From NCBI RefSeq assembly GCF_949628215.1, contig NC_134311.1:18910582-18974581 (forward strand): DNA of 64,000 nt, read 5' to 3'. This DNA comes from Phalacrocorax aristotelis (lineage: Eukaryota; Chordata; Aves; Suliformes; Phalacrocoracidae). Under the pieces are notes generated by a model. That model saw only the letters and a list, made by a program, of their open reading frames with translations, was not told the DNA's origin and made no database searches. Positions 63,267 to 64,000 of the stretch are shown piece after piece; positions within the stretch are counted from its first letter, which is position 1; each line of letters opens with the position of its first letter. Position numbers and translations under genes: made by a program.

Positions 63267-64000
63267 GAGATCAGATTCAGTTATCATTTCCCCAGTTATA
63301 AATCAGGAGAGAGTGAAGAACACTGAAATGGTGTGCTCCTGTTCATTTGGGACCCTTGGATCTCGCACGTGGGTTTGTTCAGGTTTTTTTCATTTTGCTT
63401 TTGGTCTTCCACTTCACTATTAGTGTGAAGACTTCAATCAGGGTTCAAATAAAAGTTTATTTTCTTGAAAGATATAGGCTCTGTTTTACAGAAAGGAAAG
63501 GAAATGGTAGTTTAGGTGAGCAGATATTTCTGTGGACATTATGATTACAGCTTTTTTTTATTCCTACCACCTACATTCTCCTACAAACATTTACTAAAAC
63601 TAAGCTACTGATTCCAGGCCTCTTTATATATCTTGTACTTCCAGTTTCTTTGAAGATGTCTTCTACACAGAACAAAATGTGAAAGACAAGCTACCGTTCC
63701 TTGCTATCATGCCACCATGCAAAGTCCCTTCTACCTAAAGCACAGACTGAAGCAAAATTGAGTTAGGGTGAGTGGAATAGGCACTCATCTGGGGAACAGG
63801 AAAGAGATCTTCTATACTGCCACCGTCTAATCTGCAGCTCCTCGACTTCTGGGGCAAGTTAGGCACTGGTAGGACAAGGTACTGGGGGACACTGACACCG
63901 AGCTGCAGCTGCAGAGCAAGAAACCTTTGTATGTGCAGGCTGTCAGGTCTCCTAGCACTCCAGGACAGGACTCAAAGGGAGACAGGATGATCACTCTATC

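Larger units (their letters stand above)
54805..64000. other. Non-coding stretch
   Basis: No gene recognised apart from the possible terminal exon at 63126-63266. Frames reach at most about 120 codons (57976-58338, plus) and have no domain. A 14-bp direct repeat at 62055-62086 is listed separately. A purine-rich segment fills about 63121-63260. Confidence 0.5.

Overview
This 64 kb window looks like non-coding nuclear DNA from a bird. The strongest evidence is four pieces of CR1, the dominant avian LINE, and two solo LTRs of an avian ERVL-like family with short U3 regions. No intact host gene, rRNA, tRNA, operon, CRISPR array or plasmid-type feature was found. The open frames outside repeats are short, fall on both strands, show no recognisable domain, and are about as many and as long as expected by chance in this much DNA. 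The window is best read as intergenic or intronic sequence. It is not assigned to a species or chromosome.

Layout. 1-814: unremarkable AT-rich DNA. 815-3665: a long decayed minus-strand CR1 that keeps most of ORF2 (endonuclease, linker, reverse transcriptase, C-terminal region) and its 3' tail. 4791 to about 5309: a probable old minus-strand ERV LTR. 7212-8043: a plus-strand 5'-truncated CR1 (end of RT to 3' tail). 8044-23136: long non-coding stretch with homopolymers and a small tandem duplication. 23142-23732: plus-strand solo LTR flanked by a perfect 5-bp duplication. 23738-35255: non-coding DNA holding a TAAT/ATTA site cluster and a possible exon. 35262-36089: plus-strand relic of CR1 ORF1 with recognisable SGNH-esterase motifs in broken frames. 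43784-43875: compound TATG/TATC microsatellite. 49036-49612: minus-strand solo LTR related to the 23 kb one. 54745-54804: a 60-bp CR1 3' tail. The remainder is non-coding.

How the parts relate. The CR1 pieces cover different segments of one retroposon life cycle: ORF1 esterase relic, ORF2, and 3' tails with the ATTCTATG-type octamer. All are inactive. The two related LTRs are in opposite orientation about 25 kb apart, and each has its own target duplication, so they are independent solo LTRs and not the two ends of one provirus. Four places resemble isolated exons (splice-like borders plus a short open frame: near 10.7, 27.9, 44.7 and 63.2 kb). None is recognised as part of a known gene; they are reported only as low-confidence leads.

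I found no convincing undescribed biological system. The items most worth checking are the orphan CR1 ORF1 relic, the conserved U3 block shared by the two LTRs, the possible exons, and the homeodomain-type site cluster near 29.9 kb.
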